A stretch of 64,000 bases of DNA from JAJFUE01 sp041687335 (GTDB lineage: Bacteria; Sumerlaeota; Sumerlaeia; MVZB01), in NCBI GenBank assembly GCA_041687335.1, contig JAWLCE010000006.1:62001-126000 (forward strand), given 5' to 3'. Numbering within the stretch: the first letter of the stretch is position 1; each line of letters begins with the position of its first letter. The translations under genes were made by a program, and so were the position numbers. Positions 43,908-51,981 of the stretch are shown piece by piece. Below the pieces are notes generated by a model that was given only the letters and a program-made list of their open reading frames with translations, ran no database searches and was not told the DNA's origin.

Positions 43908-45812
43908 TTGGCTGGTATCGTCGGGGTCATCCACCTGGAGGGGGCGCCGGTCGCGCCGGCCGAGCTCGAACGGCTCGCCGGCCCGATCGCCCACCGCGGC
44001 CGACTGATCCCCGCCTCCTGCCCCGACCGCGCCGTGGCGCTGGTCAGCCTGAGCCGCGCCGGGGATGCCCCCGCCGGCCCGCGCGGCGCCGCCCCACCCG
44101 CCGAGGGTCTGCCGCTGGTCGCCGATCTGCGCCTCCATAGCCGCCGCGAGCTGCTCGGCCTGCTCGCCGATGAGCCCACGCCCCCCCATCCCCACGCCCC
44201 CGATTCCGAGCTGCTGGCCGCGGCCTGCGCCGCCTGGGGCGACGGCGCCGCCGAGCGCCTGCTGGGTGATTTCGCCTTCGCGTTCTGGGATGCCCGCCGC
44301 CGCCGCCTGTTCTGCGCCCGCGATCTGATGGGCATGCGCCCGCTCTACTACACCCTCGCCCGGGGCGCCTTCTGGTTCGCCTCCGAGGTCAAGGCCCTGC
44401 TCGCGATCGAGGGCCTCCCGCGCCGCGTCGAGCCGCTCAGCATCGCCGCCTGGCTCAACGAGACCAGCTCGCCGCTCGAGCTGACCTTCTACGAGGGGAT
44501 TCGCCAGCTCCCCCCCGGCCACGCCCTCGCCCTCGAGGCCGGACGCGTGCGGGTCTGGCCCTGGTGGCGGTTCGAGCCCGCCCGCCGCATCCGCCACCGC
44601 CGCGTCGAGGATTACGTCGAGCACTTCCGCCAGCTGCTCCTCGAGGCCGTCGAAAGTTGCCTGGCCGGCGACGCGCGCGCCTCGCTGCTGCTCAGCGGGG
44701 GGCTGGATTCGGGCAGTGTAGCCGCCGCCGCCGGCTGGCTGGCCGCCCAGGGACGCCTGCCGCGCCCGCCGCTCCACGCCATCAGCTGGGCTTTCGATCG
44801 GATGCCGCTCTGCGACGAGCGTCACCTGAGCGACCAGGTCGTGCGTCACGGCGCCTTGCCGCTGAGCCTCCTCGACGCCGACGACGGTTGGCCGCTGGCC
44901 GATTACCCGGCAATCGCTCCCGATGCCGACGATCCGATCCTGGGCGCCTATCAGGGCCTGCTCGAGCAATCGATGGCGATCGCCCGCGCGCGCGGGGATC
45001 GGGTGGTCATGACCGGCCACCGCGGCGACCTGCTCGTCGGCGGCTGGATCAGCGACCTGCCCGGCATGCTGCTGGCCGGCCATTGGCGGACCCTCGCCCG
45101 CGAGGTCGCGGCGATCCGGAACCATCAGGTCCCATACCCGGTGATCGTCAAGACCCTGCTCCTGCATCCGCTCTTGCAAACGCTCTGGCATCAACCCTCC
45201 GCCGCCTCGCTCCGGCAGTGGCTGGCCGGCGCCTTGGGGCGGCGCGACCCTGCGGCCGGTCGCGCGGGCTGGCTGCGCCCCGATTTCGCCCGCGCCTCGG
45301 GGCTGGATGACCTCCTGCGTCAGCCGCCCCCGCGGCCCGACCTGCGGCCCCATGCCCGCCGCGAGCGTTACCGCATGATTTTCCTCCCCGCGCAGATGCG
45401 GATCACGAACTGGCTGGGGCGGCTGGCGGCCCGCCACGGCCTGACCTCCGCCGACGTCTGGTCCGACCGCCGCCTCGTCGAGTTCGTGCTCTCGATCCCC
45501 CAGCACCTGGTCCACCGTCAGGCCGAGGACAAGTGGCTGACGCGCGAGGCAATGCGCGGGGTGATGCCCGAGTCCATCCGTACGCAGTGCCGGAAGATCC
45601 TCCCCACGCCGATCTTCCAGCAGTCGATGGCGCGCCACGCCCGCCCCATCGCGCTCGAGCTGCTGACCCGCCCGCGCCTGGCCGAGCTGGGCTGGGTCGA
45701 CCCCGACCGCCTGCGCCGGGATTATGACGCCTTCTGCCTCGGCCAGACCGACGACCAGCGCTTCTGGGGCGCCCTGACCGCCGAAGCCTGGCTGCGCCTG
45801 CACGGCCCCTGA
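43908..45812 (+). CDS. Asparagine-synthetase-like lasso cyclase, locus 3
   Basis: A 634-residue asparagine synthetase B-like protein, predicted to close the ring of precursor 3. ATP-pyrophosphatase loop SGGLDSGS at 263-270; N-terminal amidotransferase-like domain with MAGIVGV, VADLRLHSRRELL, LLGDFAFAFWDARRRRLFCARD (in part) and MRPLYY. The catalytic Cys after Met is replaced by Ala, as in cyclase 2, which it resembles along its length (WPWW, VEDYVEHFRQLLLEAV, SADVWSDRRLVEFVLSIPQ, KWLTREAM). TTG start with AGGG about eight bases upstream. HPr-kinase-like protein 2 follows after 307 bases. Confidence 0.88.
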   Translation: MAGIVGVIHLEGAPVAPAELERLAGPIAHRGRLIPASCPDRAVALVSLSRAGDAPAGPRGAAPPAEGLPLVADLRLHSRRELLGLLADEPTPPHPHAPDSELLAAACAAWGDGAAERLLGDFAFAFWDARRRRLFCARDLMGMRPLYYTLARGAFWFASEVKALLAIEGLPRRVEPLSIAAWLNETSSPLELTFYEGIRQLPPGHALALEAGRVRVWPWWRFEPARRIRHRRVEDYVEHFRQLLLEAVESCLAGDARASLLLSGGLDSGSVAAAAGWLAAQGRLPRPPLHAISWAFDRMPLCDERHLSDQVVRHGALPLSLLDADDGWPLADYPAIAPDADDPILGAYQGLLEQSMAIARARGDRVVMTGHRGDLLVGGWISDLPGMLLAGHWRTLAREVAAIRNHQVPYPVIVKTLLLHPLLQTLWHQPSAASLRQWLAGALGRRDPAAGRAGWLRPDFARASGLDDLLRQPPPRPDLRPHARRERYRMIFLPAQMRITNWLGRLAARHGLTSADVWSDRRLVEFVLSIPQHLVHRQAEDKWLTREAMRGVMPESIRTQCRKILPTPIFQQSMARHARPIALELLTRPRLAELGWVDPDRLRRDYDAFCLGQTDDQRFWGALTAEAWLRLHGP

Positions 45813-46119
45813 TTCGGTGCCCCTTGATTCTTCATTCATTTCGCAAAGGTCGCGGAGAACCCGGAAAAAGAACGCAAAGTTGTTGCGAGGCGAATTCGAT
45901 GGGGTGACATCATGAACATCATGACGGGTCTCGAAGATCATGATTCAATTCCTGCCTTTGCGACCTTTGGCCGTTTCCTCTGCGCCTTTGCGACAAAAAA
46001 ACACGGAGGATCAGAGTACCGCCCCGTCCACCCGCCGGCCGCTTCACCCGCCGCCCATACCTGTGATACGTTGACTACGGACGCTGAATCGTGATCAATC
46101 GATCGGAGCCAGGCATCTG
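45813..46119 (+). other. Spacer between cyclase 3 and HPr-kinase-like protein 2
   Basis: No gene. 45955-45995 has TTTGCGACCTTTGGCC and CCTCTGCGCCTTTGCGAC, related to the CTCTGCGCC...CTCTGCGG repeat family; near 45843-45855 GCAAAGGTCGCGG is its inverse, so the two together can form a long imperfect inverted repeat (about 45840-46000). Confidence 0.55.
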
Positions 46120-47070
46120 ATGGAACCTGCCGAGCCGCACCAGGTCGATGACCGCCGCTGCTACCGGGTCTTTGGCCTGGTGGTGTCGCTCAACTTGCCG
46201 ATGCCGATGCTGCCGCCGGCGCAGGGCCCGGCCGACATCGAAGTCCAAGTACATCAGGCGTCCGTGGACGAAGTCAGCGCCTTTCTGGACACCAGCCCCC
46301 CGCTCGAGTCCGATTCCGCCGCCCTCCGCTTCGCCTTCGCCGAGGTCGGCATTTTCGAGGTCCTTGCGGGGCGGCGGATCATCCTGCGCCTGACCAGCCA
46401 GGCCGACTTGGACAACATCCGGTTTTACCTGCTCGGCACGCTTCTGCCGCTGGCCCTGCACCAGCGCGGCTTCCTCATCCTGCACGCCGGGGCGGTGGTG
46501 CTCGAGGGCGAGGCGGTCGCCTTCGCCGGTTCCTCCGGCGCCGGCAAGTCCACCATCACCGCCGCCTTCAACGGCCTGGGCTGTCCGCTGCTGACCGATG
46601 ACATCACCATCATCGATCTGGCGGGGGAGCGTCCGCTGGTCCACCCCTCCCACCCGCACATCAAGCTCGACCCGGCGGCCGCGCAAATGCTGGGCATCGA
46701 CCCGACCCGGCTCGAGCTGCTGCACTCGGCCGAGCCGACCAAGCGCGGGCTGCAATTGACCCAGCTCATTCAGCGCGACCCCGTGCCGCTGCGGTTGATC
46801 TGCCTGCTGGGCTCTGAGGATGATCCGGCCGGCCTGCAGCCGCTCCATCCGGCGATCGCTTATCGCCGGCTGATCCCGCAGGTCTATCCCACCCTCCTCA
46901 ACCTGCCGGCGAAACCCGCCGATTTTCAGGCCCTGGCCCGGCTGCTCAAGGTCACTCCGGTGCTGAACCTCGCGCGCCCCAGGCAGCTCACCAACCACGC
47001 CCCCCTGCTCGAGCAGCTGCGGGCCACAATCCCACCCCCAAACGAGTCGACAGCAAGGTGCCGGGGGTGA
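46120..47070 (+). CDS. HPr-kinase-like protein 2, RiPP locus 3
   Basis: A 316-residue paralogue of the protein at 114-1055 with the same layout: LHAG at 121-124, P-loop GSSGAGKST at 137-145 and acidic motif TDDITIID at 159-166. Predicted to be an ATP-dependent kinase of a small substrate or peptide. Precursor 3 ends in Asn, not Ser, so if this enzyme acts on that peptide it must use an internal residue (Ser49 is the only tail serine). Alternatively the substrate is precursor 2 or a non-peptide. ATG start preceded by AGG/GGAG at 46104-46113. Confidence 0.84.
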   Translation: MEPAEPHQVDDRRCYRVFGLVVSLNLPMPMLPPAQGPADIEVQVHQASVDEVSAFLDTSPPLESDSAALRFAFAEVGIFEVLAGRRIILRLTSQADLDNIRFYLLGTLLPLALHQRGFLILHAGAVVLEGEAVAFAGSSGAGKSTITAAFNGLGCPLLTDDITIIDLAGERPLVHPSHPHIKLDPAAAQMLGIDPTRLELLHSAEPTKRGLQLTQLIQRDPVPLRLICLLGSEDDPAGLQPLHPAIAYRRLIPQVYPTLLNLPAKPADFQALARLLKVTPVLNLARPRQLTNHAPLLEQLRATIPPPNESTARCRG

Positions 47071-47126
47071 CTGCAGGGATCCCGTCAAGCCTCCCTTGGC
47101 CCTGCCGAATCAGCCCCAGATGTGAA

Positions 47127-47213
47127 AAATAGCTCCGTTAGGAGCGACATGTTTGTAGAAACGCGCAATTACTATCCAATAAAAGCTCCTTTAGGAGCGA
47201 CACCTGCACCTTT
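47127..47213 (+). repeat. Composite AGCTCCGTTAGGAGCGACATG element, copy 3
   Basis: Same order as copies at 39702 and 40138: hairpin plus GACATGTTTGTAGAA, CGCGCAATTA, then a second arm CTCCTTTAGGAGCGACAC and CTGCACCTTT. Slightly more diverged, about 7 kb away from the other two. Confidence 0.8.
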
Positions 47214-47335
47214 CTCCAGGTAGTACCAATACAAAACAAACAAATTTCCTCACTCTGCTTGTATCCTGTCTGACCATTCGCGAAACAAATAACCTCGACA
47301 TGGCCCCCATGTCGGCTCGAAGAGCCGACCTACCC

Positions 47336-47383
47336 CAAAAAAAACGGCCCAGACCGGGGGCGAACATTCCCCCGGCCTGGGCC
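47336..47383 (-). terminator. Rho-independent terminator of the FAD oxidoreductase gene
   Basis: Arms 47346-47360 and 47369-47383 (GGCCCAGGCCGGGGG with its partner on the minus strand, one G-U pair) form a 15-bp stem with an eight-base loop, followed on the minus strand by a run of eight T residues at 47343-47336. It starts 18 bases after the stop codon at 47401. Confidence 0.9.
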
Positions 47384-47400
47384 CTTAACCCCCGGCGCCC

Positions 47401-49053
47401 TCAGCGGGCGGCGGCGGCCGCGGCCGGCTGGCGCGGCGCGGGCCGGTAGTTGAGCACCTGGCCATCGGCCAACAGCCGCTCGCGCAGGACGGCGTAATCC
47501 ACCTCCTGGACCGGCTGGTCGTTGGCGATCGCCAGCGAGGCCGCCGTCGCGGCCGACTGCCCCAGGATCATGAAGACCGGCTCCATCCGGATCGAGCCAT
47601 AGGCAATATGCGTCGCCGAGACGGCGACCGGCACCAGCAGGTTCTCGCACTCCTCGCTGCGCGGGGTGATCGCGCCGTAGGCGATGTCGTAGGGCCCGCC
47701 GGGGGGCACTTGGATGTCGCCCTCGTTGCGGGCGTTGCCGTCGGCATCCACGTAACGCTGAACGTTGTGGGAATCAATGTTATAGGATCCCATGCCGATC
47801 GAGTCGGGGGTCTCGACGAGCCCGCGCAGGTGGTTCTCGGTCATGACGAAATCCCCCACCATGCGGCGCGCCTCGCGCACGTAAAGCTGGTGCGGCCAGT
47901 GGCCGTTGTCGACGAACTCGTCCTTGGCCAGCCCCCACTCGGCATAGGCCGTCCGCACGTCCTCGGGCACGCGCGGGTCATAGGCCAGGAACCACATCAG
48001 CCCCAGTTGGTAGTCGCGGTGGGCCTGGATGATCTCGCGGCGCCGCTCGTAATCGGCCTCGGGATAGTCGTAGTTCATACCGATGTAGTCGGTGGAAAAG
48101 GCGCCGCTGTTGTTGGTGTCGGTCTTGCCGTTGGGGATCGGGTCATACTTCTTGAACAGCTCGCGCTGGCCGGCGTCCAGGTGGCGCGCCAGCAGCTCGT
48201 ATTGCAGCGGATCATAGTTGGCCGGCTTGGGGTATTCCAGCCGGTTTTCGGGCACGTTGGTCAGGCACATGCGGAAGGTGTAGGCCTGCACGCGATGGTC
48301 GCCCTCGCCGTCCGCGCCCGGATGGTCGCCGTGGACGTTGGGCAGCAGCCCGCTGGAGGGGTCGCCCGGGATGACGTAGGCGCTGACCGGGTAATTGAAC
48401 TGGTGCTTGGTGGCATTCTTGATCTGCACGCCGTTGAGCGTCTCGCCATAGGCCGCGTTGCTCTCGCGGCCGATGGCGTAGCTGACCCCCGCCGCCGCCA
48501 TCAGGTCGCCCTCATAGGTGGCGTCGATGAAGATCCGGCCGGCGTAGGAGTTGCCGTCGAGCATGGTGATGACTGTGATACGCTTGTCCGAAATTTTCAC
48601 CCCATTTTCACGGTCGAGCCACTGGTCGCGCACGACCGGAATGTCATACTCGCGCACCAGGTCCTCGAAGATTTTCTCAGCAACATGGGGCTCAAACACC
48701 CAGATCGCATCGGCATCGGCCTTGTAGTGACGAAATTTGTCACGGTCCGCAAAACGCCACGCTGCCGGATCATCATAATAACCCTTGATACGCTGATAAT
48801 ATTCCCTGGCCAGCCCCCCAACCACTTCCTTGCGGCCCGAGTCGGTCCAGCCCAGCCCGCCGGCGGTCAGCCCGCCCAGGTGGCGCTCGGGGCAGACGAT
48901 GATGACACTCTGGTCCATGCGTCGGGCCTGAACCGCCGCCGCGACCGCGGCCGAGGTGCCGCCATAGATGACGATGTCATAGTCGGCCCGCGCCGGCACC
49001 GCCAGCACAAAACTCAGTATCAGCAGGGAAAACCAAACCTGTCGCATGCTCAT
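47401..49053 (-). CDS. Secreted FAD-dependent oxidoreductase
   Basis: A 550-residue protein with a Sec signal peptide (residues 1-24, likely cut after ARA) and an FAD_oxidored-type Rossmann fold immediately following: YDIVIYGGTSAAVAAAVQARR (in part), then ERHLGGLTAGGLGWTDSG. Further family features are FIDATYEGDLMAAAGVSYAIGRES (in part) and a C-terminal MEPVFMILGQSAATAASLAI segment. Such proteins occur in polysaccharide-degrading loci of Planctomycetes/Lentisphaerae-like bacteria; substrate unknown. ATG 49053 is seven bases from GGAGG. It is divergent from the rhamnosidase gene, with about 210 bases between the starts, so a shared regulatory region is likely. Confidence 0.88.
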   Translation of the reverse strand: MSMRQVWFSLLILSFVLAVPARADYDIVIYGGTSAAVAAAVQARRMDQSVIIVCPERHLGGLTAGGLGWTDSGRKEVVGGLAREYYQRIKGYYDDPAAWRFADRDKFRHYKADADAIWVFEPHVAEKIFEDLVREYDIPVVRDQWLDRENGVKISDKRITVITMLDGNSYAGRIFIDATYEGDLMAAAGVSYAIGRESNAAYGETLNGVQIKNATKHQFNYPVSAYVIPGDPSSGLLPNVHGDHPGADGEGDHRVQAYTFRMCLTNVPENRLEYPKPANYDPLQYELLARHLDAGQRELFKKYDPIPNGKTDTNNSGAFSTDYIGMNYDYPEADYERRREIIQAHRDYQLGLMWFLAYDPRVPEDVRTAYAEWGLAKDEFVDNGHWPHQLYVREARRMVGDFVMTENHLRGLVETPDSIGMGSYNIDSHNVQRYVDADGNARNEGDIQVPPGGPYDIAYGAITPRSEECENLLVPVAVSATHIAYGSIRMEPVFMILGQSAATAASLAIANDQPVQEVDYAVLRERLLADGQVLNYRPAPRQPAAAAAAR

Positions 49054-49264
49054 CCTCGTGCCTCCAAAAAGAATGAATTCTTCCGCTTGAATAGTCAGCC
49101 ACACCAGCCGCTGGGATGGAAAGCATAATCGGCATCGGGGCGGCTGCCGGGGTCGCGGGGGGTGCTTTCCAAACAGATTCGATAGCGCTTGAAGTTTTGC
49201 CTCCCCGGCCCTCATGATAATCGTCACATCTCAAAGGAGCCGCCGCGGCTGGAGGATCACTCAC

Positions 49265-51862
49265 ATGCGCCACGCCAGATTGATTTCATGGATTTTGCTG
49301 GGGGGTATGATTTTGTTGGGAGGGCTGGCCGGCGCTCAGGCCGCCGCCCCGCAGGCGCCCGGCGGGCTGCTCTGCGAGCTGAGCCCCGAGCCGCTTGGCA
49401 TCGAAAACCTGACGCCCAGCTATTCCTGGATCGTCAATGATGAGGACCGCGACGAGCTGCAATCGGCATGGCAGATTATTGTGACCCGTGCCGCCGGCGA
49501 GGTGGCGTGGGATTCGGGGCGGGTGGCGTCGGCCCAGTCCACCAGCGTCCGCCACGGCGGGGCGCCGCTGGCCCCCGGCGAGGTCTATCACTGGCGCGTG
49601 CGCAGCTGGGACCGCGACGGAAACGAGAGTCCCTGGAGCGAGCCGCAGCGAATCGTGACGGCGCTTAAGGATCGTTGGCAGGCGACGCCGATCTGGAGCG
49701 CCGAGCCGAGCAGCTTCACCCTGCTGCGCCGCGAGCTGACGCTCGAGGACCGGCCGATCGAGCGCGCGCTGGCCTTCGTCAGCGGCCGCGACACCCATGC
49801 CTCCCGCCAATACGTCTACCGGCTGCTGGTCAACGGCGGCGAGGTCGGCGTCGGCCCGGCGCGCGGCTTTGACGGCCAGGTCCCCTATCAGGTGTTTGAC
49901 GTCACCGATCGGCTGGTGGCCGGCGAGCCGCTGGTGCTGGCGGCGATCGCCTATTCGGCCGATGCGGAGAAGGATTTCCTGCTCCAGCTCGAAATCACCC
50001 ACACCGACGGCTCGCGTCGGACGATCCTGACCGATGGCGACTGGAAGGCGCTGCCGGCCGATGCGATCTACAACATGAATCGCCGCTATTTCTCATATTA
50101 TGAGGCCGGCCCTGAAAACATCGACGCGCGGCGGCTGCCGGTGGGCTGGGAAAATGCCGGTTTCGATGATTCGGCCTGGCCGAAGGTCGCGACGCGGCCG
50201 GCGTTCACCGAAACGCTGGTCTCCCAGCCGATGCGCAACATCGAGCTGCATGAGGTCGAGCCGGCGCGGATCGTCCGCAAGCCCGACGGCAGCCTGTTTT
50301 TCGAGTTCGACCGCCAGATCATCGGCTCGATGAAGGTCACGCTGGCCGGCCGTGACGGCGCCCAGGTGGCCGTGCGGCTGGGCGAGGAGACCGATGGCGA
50401 GAACAGCGTCCGCTACAACGCGCGCACCAAGGTCAGCTACGACGAGACTTGGACCCTGCGCGAGGGCGAGCAGACGATCGGGAACTTCGGCTATCGCGGC
50501 TTCCGTTATGGCGAACTGGTCCCTGTCGGTGGTTTCGAGCTGGGCGAGCCGCGCATCACCGCCATCGTCCTGCGCTATCCGTTCGACGACACGGCGGCGG
50601 ACTATGAGAGCTCCGACGCGACCCTCAACGAGGTCTGGGAGCTGTGCAAATACAGCATCAAGTCCACCTCGCTGGATGTCTACCAGGACTGCCCCACGCG
50701 CGAGCGCGGCCCCTACGAGGGGGATGCGTTGATCAACCAGCTCTCGCACTATGCCACCGACCGCGAGTATGCCATAGCGCGCTACTCGGCCGAATACCTC
50801 TACTATATTCCGACTTGGCCGACCGAGTATAAGCAGCAGTCGGTGTTGATGGCGTGGGAGGACTACCTGGCCACCGGCAACGCCGATTCGCTCGAGCGCC
50901 ACTACGAGGTGCTGCGCGGCAAGACGCTCGAGCCGTTCATGAATGAGGCCGGGCTCGTGGTGAAGCCGGTCAAGGACGACCTGGTGGACTGGCCGGTCAC
51001 CACGCGCGACGGTTACGAGTTCACGACCGTCAACACCGTCATCAATGCCTTCAACGCCGCCGCGCTTGAGACGCTCGCGCAGATCGCGGGCGTGCTCGGG
51101 CATGGGGATGATCGCGCGGCCTATGAGGCCAAGGCGGCCCTTGCGCGGGGGGCGATCGTGCGCGAGCTTTATGACCCCGCCGCCGCCCAGTTCCGCGACG
51201 GGCTGGAGAGCGACCACCGCGCCGCCCACGCCAGCTTCTTCCCGCTGGCGCTGGGGCTGGTGCCCGAGGCCGAACAGGCGCGCGTCGGGCAGGTGCTGGC
51301 CGCGGGCGGGATGGCCTGCAGCGTCTACGGCTCGCAGTTCCTGCTCGACGGACTCTACCGGGCGGGCCTGGACGAGGCGGCGCTGGGGCTGATGATCTCC
51401 ACCGAGCCCACCTCCTGGCACCACATGATCCATGGGCTGGGCGCGACGGTGGTGACCGAGGCCTGGACCCCCGAAAGCAAGCCCAACATGAGCTTCGCGC
51501 ATGCCTGGGCCAGCGCCCCGGCCAACGTCATCCCGCGCCGGCTGATGGGGATCCTGCCGCTCGAGCCGGGCTACGGCAAGGTGCTCGTGCGGCCGCAGAC
51601 GGGCGGGCTGGAGTGGGCGCGCCTCAAGCTGCCGACGATCCGCGGGACGATCGAAATGGCCTTCCGGGACGGCGGCGAGGGGATGCAGATCGAACTGGCC
51701 CTGCCGGCCAACATGACGGCCGAGGTGTGGGTGCCGGCCCCGGCGGGGGCGAGCGTGCGGGTCGATGGCGAGCCGCGCGCCGGTCGCCGGGAGGTCGAAT
51801 ACGTCGTATTCGACAACATCGGCTCGGGCCGCCATACGTTCGCCGTTCATGCACGGAATTGA
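49265..51862 (+). CDS. Alpha-L-rhamnosidase, GH78
   Basis: An 865-residue secreted glycoside hydrolase. Signal peptide at residues 1-26, then Bac_rhamnosid_N-like domain (PSYSWIV, SAWQIIV, SGRV, YHWRVRSWD), a concanavalin-like domain, and an (alpha/alpha)6 barrel containing DCPTRERGPYEGDAL with the acidic residues usual for GH78 (the canonical form has LGWTGDA) and GLGATVVTEAWTPE carrying the presumed catalytic Glu. The C-terminal beta-sandwich ends the protein. It releases terminal alpha-L-rhamnose from glycans. The altered ERGPYEGD loop may indicate a different subsite. ATG 49265 follows GGAGG by nine bases. Confidence 0.9.
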   Translation: MRHARLISWILLGGMILLGGLAGAQAAAPQAPGGLLCELSPEPLGIENLTPSYSWIVNDEDRDELQSAWQIIVTRAAGEVAWDSGRVASAQSTSVRHGGAPLAPGEVYHWRVRSWDRDGNESPWSEPQRIVTALKDRWQATPIWSAEPSSFTLLRRELTLEDRPIERALAFVSGRDTHASRQYVYRLLVNGGEVGVGPARGFDGQVPYQVFDVTDRLVAGEPLVLAAIAYSADAEKDFLLQLEITHTDGSRRTILTDGDWKALPADAIYNMNRRYFSYYEAGPENIDARRLPVGWENAGFDDSAWPKVATRPAFTETLVSQPMRNIELHEVEPARIVRKPDGSLFFEFDRQIIGSMKVTLAGRDGAQVAVRLGEETDGENSVRYNARTKVSYDETWTLREGEQTIGNFGYRGFRYGELVPVGGFELGEPRITAIVLRYPFDDTAADYESSDATLNEVWELCKYSIKSTSLDVYQDCPTRERGPYEGDALINQLSHYATDREYAIARYSAEYLYYIPTWPTEYKQQSVLMAWEDYLATGNADSLERHYEVLRGKTLEPFMNEAGLVVKPVKDDLVDWPVTTRDGYEFTTVNTVINAFNAAALETLAQIAGVLGHGDDRAAYEAKAALARGAIVRELYDPAAAQFRDGLESDHRAAHASFFPLALGLVPEAEQARVGQVLAAGGMACSVYGSQFLLDGLYRAGLDEAALGLMISTEPTSWHHMIHGLGATVVTEAWTPESKPNMSFAHAWASAPANVIPRRLMGILPLEPGYGKVLVRPQTGGLEWARLKLPTIRGTIEMAFRDGGEGMQIELALPANMTAEVWVPAPAGASVRVDGEPRAGRREVEYVVFDNIGSGRHTFAVHARN

Positions 51863-51981
51863 ATTGAAAAAAATTTCCATCCTGAGGGTGCCCCCGAGCG
51901 TCTTGATGGATGGAGCGCATCAGCCACCGGCTTTGTCGACGTGGCTTTAACAGTGGCTTTAACATAGGGGAGTGGATGTAA

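Larger units (their letters stand above)
47071..47400 (+). other. Spacer with composite repeat, hairpin repeat and terminator
   Basis: No gene. After the kinase gene lie a fragment of the inverted GC-rich repeat (47055-47090, overlapping the kinase stop), the third composite AGCTCCGTTAGGAGCGACATG element (47127-47213), an inverted GTCGGCTC-GAA-GAGCCGAC hairpin unit (47311-47329) and the terminator of the minus-strand gene that follows. Confidence 0.8.

Noticed and set aside
43884..45941. 685-residue open frame antisense to cyclase 3
   Set aside because: Product rich in AGE/QP repeats without motifs, fully covered by the well-supported cyclase.
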